Positions 6,415 through 16,122 of a stretch of DNA of 34,460 bases are shown one piece after another. The notes beneath the pieces were generated by a model. That model saw nothing but the letters and a program-made list of their open reading frames with translations, had not been told where the DNA came from and ran no database searches. Position numbers and translations under genes: made by a program. Within the stretch, counting starts at the first letter, position 1, and each line of letters begins with the position of its first letter. This DNA comes from Candidatus Saccharimonadota bacterium (GTDB lineage Bacteria; Patescibacteriota; Saccharimonadia; Saccharimonadales; UBA4665): contig JAGORO010000013.1 of the NCBI GenBank assembly GCA_018062785.1, forward strand, positions 1-34,460, in the 5' to 3' direction.

Positions 6415-9400
6415 ATGTCTCCAGACAACGAGCAGTTACCACCAGCTACTTCTTTGTCGCCTGAGGGCTATCCTCAAGGTGATTCTCTTGACGCACCAAT
6501 TTTGTCTATGAATGTTCTGGAAACAGGGTTGATGGGGGTGGACATAGATCCAGATCAGCCATCGCCAAACTCTCACTATCGCCTCAGAGACAGATTTTCT
6601 TGGCGGGCGCTAACTCATAACCAGCAGCACAAGAAGCTAACCACAAGCCTACTTATTATCATCATACTTTTGCTGGTTGGGCTGTTATTTTTGGTATGGC
6701 GATACGGAGGTCATACAAAAGAAGTTACATACGTCACTCCCCAAGAGCAGACGAGCGATTTTATACGGGGAATGGCACCGTCAAAAAAGGTGTACCAGAT
6801 CAATGGTCAACTTCGAGTTGATAACAAATCAACCCTAGGCGCGCTACAGGTCAAGGGACCTAGTACGTTTGGGAGTGATGTATCGATCGGGGGCGCGCTC
6901 GTGGTCGGGGGCAGGGTAGTAGCTACCAATATGCAGGGTTCTGTCACTGGATCGCTTCAGGGTACATTTGTCGGTACTGGTAACGGCACGTTTGGGGGCG
7001 GTTTTAATGGCACTGCTTCCGGTACTTTTAGCGGAGACGGCAGTGGGCTAACGGGTATTACTGCGCAGAATTGCCCTAACTGTGTGAGGCTTCAGAATAG
7101 TGTAGACTCTCCTCAGACAGGCTCGATTAGCATTGACGGTACGTATGCTGGAGGGGCTGCTCAGCTAAGCGGCGGGCTAACGGCGGCCTCAGGTGCTTTT
7201 TCTGGGTCTATCGCAGCTCAGCGGTTGAGTATACGATCTATGATGGGCGGCATAAGTGTCCAGGACGGTGCTGGTACGAGTATTTTTGGTGTCGACTCGG
7301 CCGCACGAACTGTCCGGGTGCAAACACTCCTGCCGCAAGTTGCGGCCTCGACAATATATACTGCAGCTAATCCTGGAGTTACTGTCGATAGGCGTCAAAC
7401 ACAAGCCTTTTCGTTGCCAAGTGGTTATGTGCCCGGTATATCAAGTGTGATGGTAAAGGGTAAGGACGGACTAGCTCGGTATGTCGTTGTGGGAGTATCC
7501 ACTTCTACGAGCAGCTCGGCTTTGTTTATGGTACGGTGTACCGATGATGTCTGTGGCGGTACGGTGATTACACAGATTGAGGACGCCATGCCGTATGATC
7601 CATACTCCACGTACACTGGCGTCGATGCAGCGGTAGGGTCTGATGGCTACCTACGGATCGTTTACAGTGATGACCTTGGAGGTGGTAGTATGTACTTAGT
7701 GCGTTGTCTCGACCAAGACTGCGCTAGCACTACCAGCACGCAACTTCAATCTAACCCTAGTTTCGCGGAGGGCTTAGTTTTGTTCGCAGACAACACCGCA
7801 GGGGTACTGTATGCCCGTCTGGCTAATCCCGGTACGTATCCGTCGGAATATTCCAGCACATACCTAAAGTGTGGCGACCTAGACTGTACTACGCAGCAAT
7901 CAACCGATATGCCGGGTGTTACTCAAGCTGCCATAGTGATGCCGGGTGACCTAGTACTCAGCCCAAACGGTTTGCCGGTTATGACATATGTAGAGTATGA
8001 CAGTAACTCGTCCCAGAGTAACGCGTACCTAGTACTGTGTACTACCGCTACATGCAGTACGAACACAAGAACTCTTATACCGCACAGTACACCTAGTGTT
8101 GTGTCTAAAGCGACATTAGCTATCGGGCCCGATGGGCACGCGAGGGTTCTCACCCAAGGATACGATACCACTGCCTATGATTCGTACACTGTGATTACCC
8201 TGTGCCATGACAATACCTGTAGCCAACCGACGACTCGAGAGCTACCTGAATTATCGCTCGCTATTATTCCAGCGACAATGCAAGTCATGGCCGATGGTAC
8301 TGCATGGATTATGGGTTACAACGACCAAGGGCAGATGGTATTGGCCGTATGTAATGATGCAAGTTGCTCTTCGACTCGGGTCGAAACAGCCGATGCTCAG
8401 GGTGCACTGCCGTCCTCGTACCTAGCGAACGATGGCCGTATGGAGGTTGGCTACGTAAGCTGGGATGACAGCAGCATCGTCCACATGAAGATGCCAGCTA
8501 CGGGTCCTCTGCTGGAATACGAAGTTGGTAAGGTAGACGCAAGTGCCGTGCCAGGGCCTTCTATCTCCATTGGCAGTACGTTGGAGCGCTTTGGGCAGAT
8601 TTTCTTGCAGGACGCAAATATCGAGACCGCTGATGGGCTCGGTGGGTTGAGCGTAAACCGCCTCTACGGTGGCCTTCCCAGCGACATCGTGCCATCTCTG
8701 GCGACATTTAGCACCAATGGACAGATACGAACAGCCATTGGGGGTAACGGCAACATCACTATATATAACGATGGCAATGTCGATCCGCTCAAGATCATCG
8801 ACACCAATGGACAGATACGAACAGCCATTGGGGGTAACGGCAACATCACTATATATAACGATGGCAATGTCGATCCGCTCAAGATCATCAGTAGTGCTGG
8901 TTTGCAGGTACTAAGCGTCGATAGCTCTGGGGTACTCAATCTCAATGCGGGGGTAAGCAGCCTGCAGCCGACTGGTAACGGCACAGATGTGAGCATTTTG
9001 CAGGGGTACGACGGTAGCGGCAATGTATCGGTCCGTATCAAAGCCGATGGCGGGATTGTCTCTGGCCGTACAGACTGTACTGGCTGCCAACCCGAAACCC
9101 TAAGCTCAACAGTAGACATTCAACTCGATAACGCATACTACAGAGGTGTGCAATACGAAAACTACCTCTACGTATCAACTAATACCCAGGTGAACTCCCA
9201 GTCACATACAGGGGCTATGGTAGTCTATGACGTGAGTAACCCAGCTGTACCAAAACGTATTGGGGCGTTCGGCGCTGGTAAGGGTGCTTGGGGCGAACTC
9301 AAGATAGTTGGCAGGTATGGCTACGTACCATCACTCGACCCAGGAAACGAGGTATTGCTTTTTGATATGACGAATCCTGCCGCACCAAAACTTCTAAAGA

Positions 9401-11628
9401 CTATCCCAACATCACACAGCGATGAGTTTGATATTGAGGTGGTGGACACGCGAATGTACGTACTGAGTCGAATGGGGATCGATACGTTTGATATAACCGA
9501 TCCGGCAAATCCTTTGCTCATACACTATCTCGCATTACCGAACGAATGGGGCAATGTATCGATAGCCTTTGTCAACGGTGTGCTTGCGGTGCGCAATACT
9601 GATTATTCTACACTTCAGATAATCTCACTCGCTAATCCTGACGTGCCTGCTCTTGTGACAATAGTGCCGACAGGGTCCGGTTCTAGATCGTACGCTGACA
9701 TGGTGAAGGCTGGGAACTACCTGTATATTCCGCAAGGTCTTGGGCGGGCATTCACTATTGCTGATATGAATGAGCCTACACAACCCATTCTTGCTAGTGT
9801 ACAGGCATCTTCTGGGTCTAGTAAGACACTGTATCTAGATGGTTCTACGCTTTATGCTCTTGGATACGGTATGCTAGATAGGTACGATATCTCGGCTCCG
9901 GATAGTCCAGTTCTGATCGATACAATGACGACACCAAATTACGAGCAAATCTATGCTGTTGGCAGCGCAGTTTATGCAGTAAATGATATAAGCAAGACGC
10001 TGAGTGTGTACACAGCCGACTCGGTCTCGTCACTCCAGAATGTACAGGCCCGCGACGTCGGCGTCAGTGGATCGGTAAACGTTGGCGGTAGTCTACAGGT
10101 GGCGAACGGTGTTGGTGTCCAAAACAGTAATTTGACTGTCATGGGGCTGGAGACACCTCGCATTACAGGTCACTGGAGTGGACAGGGAGGGGGTAGCTTA
10201 CTTGGGGATGGTAGTGTTACCTACTACTACCGTGTCGCGTACCTTGATCAGTACGGGAGGGAAGGACCAGCCTCGCCGGAATACGCCGTGCCGAGCGGCA
10301 CAATGAGTCCGATATCGTCATTATTCTATTTTGGGCAGGTTACTCCAGGCGGAGCAGGTGCATTAACTGGTACCTACCAGTACGTCTATAATGTCGAGAC
10401 CGCCCTTGGGGCAAGTACGCCCAGTGGGCCCTCGTCGCCCGTAACTGTTGCTGGTCAAGAAGTGGTATTCAATGGGCTCTACCTGTATCCAAACGACCAG
10501 ATTACAAAGGTAAACCTGTACCGATGCCAGCTGCCGGCTTGTAGTAGTTACCAGCTGGTTGGCTCACGAACTGGTCCGTTCGATTCGACCATACTCTCTA
10601 TGACCGACGATAACCCAACACCAAGCGCTGTTACTCCGCCTACAGTCAATACTGCTCGCACTAACACTAATATGGTATTCATTCGCACCAATACCCAGAC
10701 GAGAGCTACCAAGGTCAAACTGTACCGCTCGACAACAAAGGGCTCTGGCTATAGCTACCAAATACTAGATCCCTCCGGTGATTTGTTGTATGATCAGGGT
10801 GATTTAGGTACGGTCGGTTCGCCGCTAATGACAGATACGACAGGCCGAGTGGGGATCGGTACGCTTAACCCCGAAGCACGGCTACACGTCGAAGGTACAG
10901 CACTGTTCCGTAGTCAAGAGGACGAGGTAAATGCGCTGTCGATCCAGAATGTTGCCAAGCAGGCGGTCTTTACGGCCGATACCCAGAACATGCGTATCGG
11001 TATTGGCACAAGCACTCCGCAATCAAGCCTGCAGATCAGTAGCTCGAATAACAGCCCCCTGCTCCTTGTTTCCGATACAACCGCTCCAGCCCAAGATGTC
11101 CTAATGATTGCAGATGGCGGTGCGACAACCTTCCGTAATCAGACTAACTCATCGTCGGCATTTAGTATTCAGAATGCGGCTGGGGCGAGCTTGTTCTCTG
11201 TTAGTACGGCAAATGCGCAGGTCCAGATTGCGGGCGGGGTTGACCTGAAGTTTGCAGGGTCGGGCAATGTTCGCAATGCGCTCACCAAGGACTATGCTTG
11301 TAGTGCGGCCGAGCTTGTCAATGACATTGTGGCAGTAAGTGGTGCGGGTACGGTTGGTAGAACGGTGACAGCAAACAGCAATCGTGTGGCTGGTGTGGTG
11401 GTTGCTAAACCGAATGCCACCACCTGTACAGTGGCATTTTCTGGTGCGGTGCAGGTTTGGTTCTCGACCAACGCCTCGCCCAGCACCATAGGCGACCCTG
11501 TCATAACTTCTGCAATTGGCGGTGCAGCCCAGTCGACAACAAATCCGGCGGCGGGTAGCATGGTGGGCGTGTCGACGTCTTCAAAGGACGGTGTAAATCT
11601 GGTATGGGTGCTTCTAAGAGGTAATTAG
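6415..11628 (+). CDS. Giant membrane-anchored surface protein with two predicted beta-propellers
   Basis: The 1737-residue protein has a polar cytoplasmic start (1-75), one transmembrane anchor (about 77-96, no signal-peptidase site) and a very long outer part. Residues ~120-220 form Gly-rich strand repeats with the GDGSGLTGI motif seen in fibre proteins. Residues ~310-700 carry six C-x4-C motifs starting at Cys 375, 431, 486, 542, 597 and 646, a ~55-residue spacing that suggests a six-bladed propeller with a disulfide per blade. Residues ~766-825 are an exact double repeat. Residues ~900-1195 contain LVIVD-like repeats (YDVSNPAVPK, FDMTNPAAPK, FDITDPANP, YDISAPDSP), a second propeller. Fibronectin-like segments and two VGIGT-x-P motifs (about 1479 and 1528) precede the end. 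A role in adhesion or host contact is inferred. No Shine-Dalgarno is seen. Confidence 0.85.
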   Translation: MSPDNEQLPPATSLSPEGYPQGDSLDAPILSMNVLETGLMGVDIDPDQPSPNSHYRLRDRFSWRALTHNQQHKKLTTSLLIIIILLLVGLLFLVWRYGGHTKEVTYVTPQEQTSDFIRGMAPSKKVYQINGQLRVDNKSTLGALQVKGPSTFGSDVSIGGALVVGGRVVATNMQGSVTGSLQGTFVGTGNGTFGGGFNGTASGTFSGDGSGLTGITAQNCPNCVRLQNSVDSPQTGSISIDGTYAGGAAQLSGGLTAASGAFSGSIAAQRLSIRSMMGGISVQDGAGTSIFGVDSAARTVRVQTLLPQVAASTIYTAANPGVTVDRRQTQAFSLPSGYVPGISSVMVKGKDGLARYVVVGVSTSTSSSALFMVRCTDDVCGGTVITQIEDAMPYDPYSTYTGVDAAVGSDGYLRIVYSDDLGGGSMYLVRCLDQDCASTTSTQLQSNPSFAEGLVLFADNTAGVLYARLANPGTYPSEYSSTYLKCGDLDCTTQQSTDMPGVTQAAIVMPGDLVLSPNGLPVMTYVEYDSNSSQSNAYLVLCTTATCSTNTRTLIPHSTPSVVSKATLAIGPDGHARVLTQGYDTTAYDSYTVITLCHDNTCSQPTTRELPELSLAIIPATMQVMADGTAWIMGYNDQGQMVLAVCNDASCSSTRVETADAQGALPSSYLANDGRMEVGYVSWDDSSIVHMKMPATGPLLEYEVGKVDASAVPGPSISIGSTLERFGQIFLQDANIETADGLGGLSVNRLYGGLPSDIVPSLATFSTNGQIRTAIGGNGNITIYNDGNVDPLKIIDTNGQIRTAIGGNGNITIYNDGNVDPLKIISSAGLQVLSVDSSGVLNLNAGVSSLQPTGNGTDVSILQGYDGSGNVSVRIKADGGIVSGRTDCTGCQPETLSSTVDIQLDNAYYRGVQYENYLYVSTNTQVNSQSHTGAMVVYDVSNPAVPKRIGAFGAGKGAWGELKIVGRYGYVPSLDPGNEVLLFDMTNPAAPKLLKTIPTSHSDEFDIEVVDTRMYVLSRMGIDTFDITDPANPLLIHYLALPNEWGNVSIAFVNGVLAVRNTDYSTLQIISLANPDVPALVTIVPTGSGSRSYADMVKAGNYLYIPQGLGRAFTIADMNEPTQPILASVQASSGSSKTLYLDGSTLYALGYGMLDRYDISAPDSPVLIDTMTTPNYEQIYAVGSAVYAVNDISKTLSVYTADSVSSLQNVQARDVGVSGSVNVGGSLQVANGVGVQNSNLTVMGLETPRITGHWSGQGGGSLLGDGSVTYYYRVAYLDQYGREGPASPEYAVPSGTMSPISSLFYFGQVTPGGAGALTGTYQYVYNVETALGASTPSGPSSPVTVAGQEVVFNGLYLYPNDQITKVNLYRCQLPACSSYQLVGSRTGPFDSTILSMTDDNPTPSAVTPPTVNTARTNTNMVFIRTNTQTRATKVKLYRSTTKGSGYSYQILDPSGDLLYDQGDLGTVGSPLMTDTTGRVGIGTLNPEARLHVEGTALFRSQEDEVNALSIQNVAKQAVFTADTQNMRIGIGTSTPQSSLQISSSNNSPLLLVSDTTAPAQDVLMIADGGATTFRNQTNSSSAFSIQNAAGASLFSVSTANAQVQIAGGVDLKFAGSGNVRNALTKDYACSAAELVNDIVAVSGAGTVGRTVTANSNRVAGVVVAKPNATTCTVAFSGAVQVWFSTNASPSTIGDPVITSAIGGAAQSTTNPAAGSMVGVSTSSKDGVNLVWVLLRGN
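8712..8889 (+). repeat. Exact 90-base tandem duplication inside the giant gene
   Basis: Bases 8712-8799 recur without a change at 8802-8889, a period of 90 bases or 30 codons. The encoded unit (TNGQIRTAIGGNGNITIYND followed by GNVDPLKII and D or S) appears twice in a row. The identity includes third codon positions, so the duplication is recent or kept identical by recombination. Confidence 0.97.
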
Positions 11629-12146
11629 GTCGCTCGGCTGTTTTTCTGATTTTTGCGTCTATAGGTTCTGCAAAGACGTGATTTTGTGACATGCCATTTG
11701 GCGCTGCAATTATGGCAAGTGTACGTATGGGTGTCGGTTTGGAGGCTGCGCTCGAAACAGGTAGGGCAGGTGGCGCGAGCGTGTAGCCAGTCGCGGTAGC
11801 TGTCGAGGCAGTCCTCGATGTAGTCTGGATCGATTGTTATTTTGAATCGCCCAGCAAGGACTCTAGCATGATGCCAAGCGGCAACCTCCATCTGGAGTAG
11901 TTCGATGTCGCTCGTAAAGCTTTCGTGCTGAAGTAGCGCATGGGCTGTTTCGTGCAGAAGTGTCCAGCACTCTTGCATGTCTCCGCTCTGGCCAAAATGG
12001 TAGCGAACCATAGCATTCTTTGGATCCCAAGCGAAGCGTACCCCTGATAAAAACGTTATCCTAGGATACTCTGACCTTAGCTGCTCCAACAGATCGCTAG
12101 GCGTTTGCGAGCTCTTTGGCATAGTAGTAGCAACCGTGGATGACAT
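11625..12146 (-). CDS. ImmA/IrrE-like zinc metallopeptidase with zinc ribbon
   Basis: The 173-residue protein contains LLHETAHALLQH (about residues 48-59), the HExxH zinc-peptidase motif in the setting of ImmA/IrrE-type proteins; a third ligand could come from the Glu in LQMEVAAW downstream. The C-terminal part has two C-x2-C pairs (CPTC, CHNC), making a zinc ribbon. The ATG at 12146 is supported by AAAGGA five bases upstream on the minus strand, giving a 50-base overlap with the ROK gene; an in-frame ATG at 12122 is the alternative. Its stop interlocks with that of the giant gene by three bases. The substrate is unknown; family members cleave or sense repressors, but no repressor is encoded next to it. 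Confidence 0.7.
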   Translation of the reverse strand: MSSTVATTMPKSSQTPSDLLEQLRSEYPRITFLSGVRFAWDPKNAMVRYHFGQSGDMQECWTLLHETAHALLQHESFTSDIELLQMEVAAWHHARVLAGRFKITIDPDYIEDCLDSYRDWLHARATCPTCFERSLQTDTHTYTCHNCSAKWHVTKSRLCRTYRRKNQKNSRAT

Positions 12147-12912
12147 TGACGTCCTTTACTTGGGTTGGTAAGTAGGCTTTGGGCTTGCGGATGACTGGGT
12201 GGAGGTTTGGCTCCACTATTTCGCGCACAAAATGGGCGAATTTATCCGCTTCTTGGCCCGCGCCACCGCCAAAGACGATGGCATCTGGTTGGAAGGTGGC
12301 AATGAGCGGCCCGATGCCAGCGGCGATTCTCTGACTAATTTCCTGCCAAAGTGCAGGGTCGGATATGTCGGATGCGCGTTGATCGTAGCGTGCGACCACT
12401 GCTCGGCCGGAAGCGAATTCCTCCCAAGGCTGGTAGGTGCCCTCGTAAAAAAGGGGCATTTTGCCGAACTCCGTGTCATCGAGCTTGTGGTCGAGTGCGC
12501 CATCTACATAGAGCCCACCACCGATGCCAGTGCTGATTGATACGTAGAGCACACGTGAGTACTGGTCTTTGAGGGCGACGCCCTCGGCGAGCGTGGCGAG
12601 TCGGGCGTCATTCAGTAAGTGCATGGCTATACCGGTACGATCATGGATATCTGATCGCAGAGGGAAATTAGTCCAAGGTCGATTGCCCAATGCGAGCACT
12701 ACGCCTGTTTCTTGGTCGACGAGACCTGGCACAGACATAACGCCTGTTTGAAACTTCTCTGGCAAGGCGTGTATTTCTTCGGTGAGACGCTGTACAAAAT
12801 CTGGGTAATGTTCTGGCGTTTCAAAACGAACTTGTGTAAGTATGTTTTTGTCGTCATCGAGCACACACACCAGTGTTTTGGTGCCGCCTAAGTCTACGCA
12901 TAGGTAATTCAT
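12097..12912 (-). CDS. ROK family sugar kinase-like protein
   Basis: The 271-residue protein has the ASKHA/ROK phosphate-1 motif (CVDLGGTKT, residues 5-13), a VPGLVD motif (about 65-70), the LNDARLATLAEG segment containing the catalytic Asp (about 100-111) and ISTGIGGGLYVDG (about 126-138). The usual ROK zinc motif (C-x-C-G-x2-G-C-x-E) is absent: after the EFGKMP segment the protein reads EEFASGRAVVA. This fits a glucokinase-like or N-acetylhexosamine kinase-like enzyme without the structural zinc. The sugar cannot be assigned. AGAGGGA precedes the ATG by about nine bases. It is divergent from rpsA and overlaps the metallopeptidase gene downstream. Confidence 0.85.
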   Translation of the reverse strand: MNYLCVDLGGTKTLVCVLDDDKNILTQVRFETPEHYPDFVQRLTEEIHALPEKFQTGVMSVPGLVDQETGVVLALGNRPWTNFPLRSDIHDRTGIAMHLLNDARLATLAEGVALKDQYSRVLYVSISTGIGGGLYVDGALDHKLDDTEFGKMPLFYEGTYQPWEEFASGRAVVARYDQRASDISDPALWQEISQRIAAGIGPLIATFQPDAIVFGGGAGQEADKFAHFVREIVEPNLHPVIRKPKAYLPTQVKDVNVIHGCYYYAKELANA

Positions 12913-12970
12913 GTAGTGATCCCTCTTTTCTATAGACTATTGTAGCAGAATCACCCACAGAACAGACACC

Positions 12971-12999
12971 TTTACTTATAGGGGTGGAACAGATATAAT
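12971..12999 (+). promoter_or_regulatory. Promoter of rpsA
   Basis: TTTACT (12971-12976) and TATAAT (12994-12999) are 17 bases apart. The leader holds a small hairpin (CAGCCC-ACG-GGCTG near 13025-13038) and a strong AAGGAGG at 13052-13058. Confidence 0.82.
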
Positions 13000-13069
13000 A
13001 GCTAACAAGTCTGAACGGAGTTACAGCCCACGGGCTGCCGCAGTACACAATAAGGAGGCATATTTACTC

Positions 13070-14140
13070 ATGCCAAAATCAACTACTAATCTAACAATGG
13101 ACGAGCTTTTAGCTGCTCATGACATCAAACAGCTTGCTGCTGGAGATGTCGTCGAGGGGGCGATTAGCTCTGTTCGTAAGCACCAAGTTTGGGTGGACCT
13201 CGGTCCGTCTGGCGTTGGTATCGTCATGCGCCGCGAAGTTGGCCACGGTCAAAGCCTAGAGGTAGGCAGCTCGGTAACTGTGAGTGTTATCGATCCAGAG
13301 ATGGACGAAGGCTACGCGCTGCTTAGTATGCGTCGCGCTGCCAAAGACCGCGGTTGGGACGAGCTACAACGTGTGTTTGAGGCAGGCGAAATTCTAGAGG
13401 TCACAGCCTACGACGCAAACCGAGGTGGTTTGCTCGTTGAGCTCGAAGGTATCCGTGGTTTCTTGCCGGTTTCTCAGCTCGCTGCAGGACACTACCCACG
13501 CGTATCTGGCGCTGATAAGGACGAGATTCTACAAAAGCTGGCAGCTCTCACCAAGCAACCAATTCGCGTACGAATTTTGGACGTCAGCCGCAAGGACAAC
13601 AAACTTATCTTCTCCGAGAAAGAGGCCGTCAAGGATGACATGCAGGCTCGCTTCTCCGAGCTCAAGGTTGGCGACGAAGTCGAAGGTGTTGTAACTGGAG
13701 TAATTGACTTCGGGGCATTCGTAAACGTTGACGGCATTGAGGGTCTGATCCATATTTCCGAGATTTCTTGGGAACGCGTCGAGAATCCACGCGATTACGT
13801 TAAGGTTGGCGAGACTGTCAAGGCGAAGATTATTGCTATCGACAAAGACCGTCTGAGCCTGAGTCTTAAGCAGATGAGTGAAGACCCATGGCTCCAAGAG
13901 GTCAAGAGCTTCAAGAGTGGCGACAAGGTAGAAGGCAAGGTAACACGAATCACACCGTTTGGTGCATTTGTGCAGCTTAGCCCGAGTGTCGAAGCCCTCG
14001 TGCATGTCAGCGAAATGGGCGATGACGATAGCGTAGACCCAGAAAAAATCTTCCAGCTCAACGAGAAAAAGACGTTCAAGGTGCTCGACATCGACACCGA
14101 GGCACGTAAGATATCTCTGAGCCTCAAGGGAGCAAAGTAA
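13070..14140 (+). CDS. rpsA: 30S ribosomal protein S1 (four S1 domains)
   Basis: The 356-residue protein has four S1 RNA-binding repeats at about 21-88, 103-185, 196-265 and 282-354. The third (VGDEVEGVVTGVIDFGAFVN..GIEGLIHISEISW) and fourth (SGDKVEGKVTRITPFGAFVQ..VEALVHVSEM) are canonical and the first two are more divergent. E. coli S1 has six domains; four-domain forms are common in Gram-positives and small genomes. S1 brings mRNA to the 30S subunit. Its presence matters here because several nearby genes look leaderless. It sits directly before infB, in a translation cluster. Confidence 0.93.
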   Translation: MPKSTTNLTMDELLAAHDIKQLAAGDVVEGAISSVRKHQVWVDLGPSGVGIVMRREVGHGQSLEVGSSVTVSVIDPEMDEGYALLSMRRAAKDRGWDELQRVFEAGEILEVTAYDANRGGLLVELEGIRGFLPVSQLAAGHYPRVSGADKDEILQKLAALTKQPIRVRILDVSRKDNKLIFSEKEAVKDDMQARFSELKVGDEVEGVVTGVIDFGAFVNVDGIEGLIHISEISWERVENPRDYVKVGETVKAKIIAIDKDRLSLSLKQMSEDPWLQEVKSFKSGDKVEGKVTRITPFGAFVQLSPSVEALVHVSEMGDDDSVDPEKIFQLNEKKTFKVLDIDTEARKISLSLKGAK

Positions 14141-14144
14141 CAAC

Positions 14145-14192
14145 TAGGTTCTAGGTGATAGGTTCTAGGTGCGCAGAAGCACCTAGGGCCTA
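14145..14192 (+). repeat. Palindromic repeat between rpsA and infB
   Basis: TAGGTTCTAGGTG occurs twice in direct order (14145-14157 and 14159-14171). The second copy pairs with 14179-14192 through a 14-base stem containing two wobble pairs and a GCAGAA loop. AACCT-rich sequence continues to 14212. It looks like a dispersed REP-type element; there is no T-run, so it is a poor terminator. Confidence 0.7.
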
Positions 14193-14229
14193 AAACCTGA
14201 AACCTATAACCTTCCGTGAAAGGACGATT

Positions 14230-15993
14230 ATGGCAGCGACAATAGAGATTCCAGACAACTGTACAGTAGGCGTATTGGCGGAACTTCTTCGTGTGCCTGT
14301 GACGCGTCTCATTACGGTATTAATGAAAAACGGTATCATGGCTACCATTAATGAGCGCATCGACTTCGAGACGGCGCAGATTATCGTTGGCGAAATGGAC
14401 CTAGGTGTTGAGCTTACAAAGCAGGCTAGCGTAGTCGCCGAGCCAGTCAAGCGTGAGAAAACTACCGCAAGCGAAGCCGCCACAAACCGCCCACCGGTGA
14501 TTGCGGTTATGGGCCATGTCGATCATGGCAAAACCAGTCTACTCGATGCCATACGCGGTGCTGATGTAGCCAAAGGTGAGGCCGGTGGTATCACGCAGCA
14601 CATTTCTGCTTACCAGATTACGCATAACAACCGAGTTATTACGCTGCTCGATACACCGGGACATGAGGCATTTGCTGCGCTGCGTGAGCACGGTGCGCAT
14701 CTGACTGACATCGTGATTATTGTCGTGGCTGCTGATGACGGCGTAAAGCCTCAGACGATTGAGGCAATCCGCTTTGCGCGCAAGGCTGGCGTGCGGATTA
14801 TCGTTGCCATCAACAAAATGGACAAAGAAGGCGCCAACGAAAATCAGGTTAAGCAGCAGCTCGCGGAGCAAAACTTGCTCATCGAGGAATGGGGCGGAGA
14901 TATCGTTGCGTTGCCGGTTAGCGCTAAGACCAAAAAGGGTATTCCGGAATTGCTCGATATGCTACTGCTTGTTTCTGATGTCGAGGAGCTGAAAGCCGAT
15001 GCAACGGTACCTGCACGAGGTTTGATCATCGAAGCGCGCGTCGAGCAGGGCCGAGGCCCGATAGCTCATGCGCTTATCGATGAAGGCACCTTGCGCGTCG
15101 GTGATTATATCGTGGCTGGCGGTTCGTATGGTAAGGTTCGCACGCTTGAGTCTACTAATGGGCAAGCAATCAAAGAAGCTGGCCCTTCGACTCCGGTAGC
15201 TATTAGTGGCTTTAAGACCTTGCCCGAATTTGGGGATACTTTCCATCTTGTTACCAATGAGAAGCAGGCTCGTCAGGGTTCGGAGAGTATCGCCGCCGAT
15301 CGTGCCCGTAGCGGTGGACACACCGACATCTCTGGTACAGAAATGCTTCGATTGATCAGTCGCAAGGATGCTCTCGAGGAATTGCCTATTCTAATCAAGG
15401 CAGACGTACAGGGCTCACTTACATCTGTAGCGGATAGTTTGAAGGCGATCGATACAGAAGAAGTAGCGGTTCGGATCGTTGGCTCTAGTGTGGGGCCTGT
15501 AAACGAGAATGACATTCATCTTGCGCATAGTGCAGGTGCGATTATTTATGGATTTAACTCGAGTGTTGCCAATAACATCAAGCGCATCGCTAACCGCGAC
15601 CAAGTCCCAATTCGTCTGTACAATGTGATCTACGAGCTTATAGATGATGCTAAAGACGAGTTGAGTAAATTGCTCGCCCCAGAAGTGATTGAAACCGAAC
15701 TAGGAAAGCTGGAGATAAAGGGTGTATTCAAGACGACCAAGACCGACATCATTTGTGGCGGTGAGGTGCTGTCAGGCAAGCTGACGACACCGGCACTCGT
15801 GAGAGTTCATCGCGGCAAAGAACAGATTGGTGAGGCCAAGCTAAAAGGTCTCAAACGCGGTCCGAATGATGCGACGGATCTAGTGCAGGGAGAGATGGGT
15901 GGTATCGACCTCGAAACGACTTCGCGAATAGAGCTGCAACTTGGCGATACATTGGAGTTCTATAAAGTCGAGACCAAAGACCGTACACTCTAA
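14230..15993 (+). CDS. infB: Translation initiation factor IF-2
   Basis: The 587-residue GTPase delivers initiator tRNA to the 30S subunit. A short IF2-N-like helical region occupies about 1-60. The G domain then shows GHVDHGKT (about 95-102), GGITQH switch I, DTPGHEAF (G3), NKMD (G4) and SAKTKKG (G5). Domain II, domain III and the tRNA-binding C-terminal domain follow, ending with the usual GDTLEFY. It is much shorter than E. coli IF-2 (890 residues) because the N-terminal extension is reduced, as in other small genomes. AAAGGA lies five bases before the ATG. It lies 89 bases after rpsA, with the palindromic repeat between. Confidence 0.97.
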   Translation: MAATIEIPDNCTVGVLAELLRVPVTRLITVLMKNGIMATINERIDFETAQIIVGEMDLGVELTKQASVVAEPVKREKTTASEAATNRPPVIAVMGHVDHGKTSLLDAIRGADVAKGEAGGITQHISAYQITHNNRVITLLDTPGHEAFAALREHGAHLTDIVIIVVAADDGVKPQTIEAIRFARKAGVRIIVAINKMDKEGANENQVKQQLAEQNLLIEEWGGDIVALPVSAKTKKGIPELLDMLLLVSDVEELKADATVPARGLIIEARVEQGRGPIAHALIDEGTLRVGDYIVAGGSYGKVRTLESTNGQAIKEAGPSTPVAISGFKTLPEFGDTFHLVTNEKQARQGSESIAADRARSGGHTDISGTEMLRLISRKDALEELPILIKADVQGSLTSVADSLKAIDTEEVAVRIVGSSVGPVNENDIHLAHSAGAIIYGFNSSVANNIKRIANRDQVPIRLYNVIYELIDDAKDELSKLLAPEVIETELGKLEIKGVFKTTKTDIICGGEVLSGKLTTPALVRVHRGKEQIGEAKLKGLKRGPNDATDLVQGEMGGIDLETTSRIELQLGDTLEFYKVETKDRTL

Positions 15994-16122
15994 GGTAAAG
16001 CGGCCATCTGTTAACAGGGGTGAAAAAACTGGTTCGGTGCAAGAGCGGCTCGGCCTGTACGGGTACTACGCGCTATGCCTATATGTAAAGCCTATAACGT
16101 TTCATCTTTTAAGTTGTATTTT

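Noticed and set aside
13529-14143. 204-codon minus-strand frame opposite rpsA
   Set aside because: The plus strand encodes well-formed S1 domains; the minus frame is low-complexity shadow.
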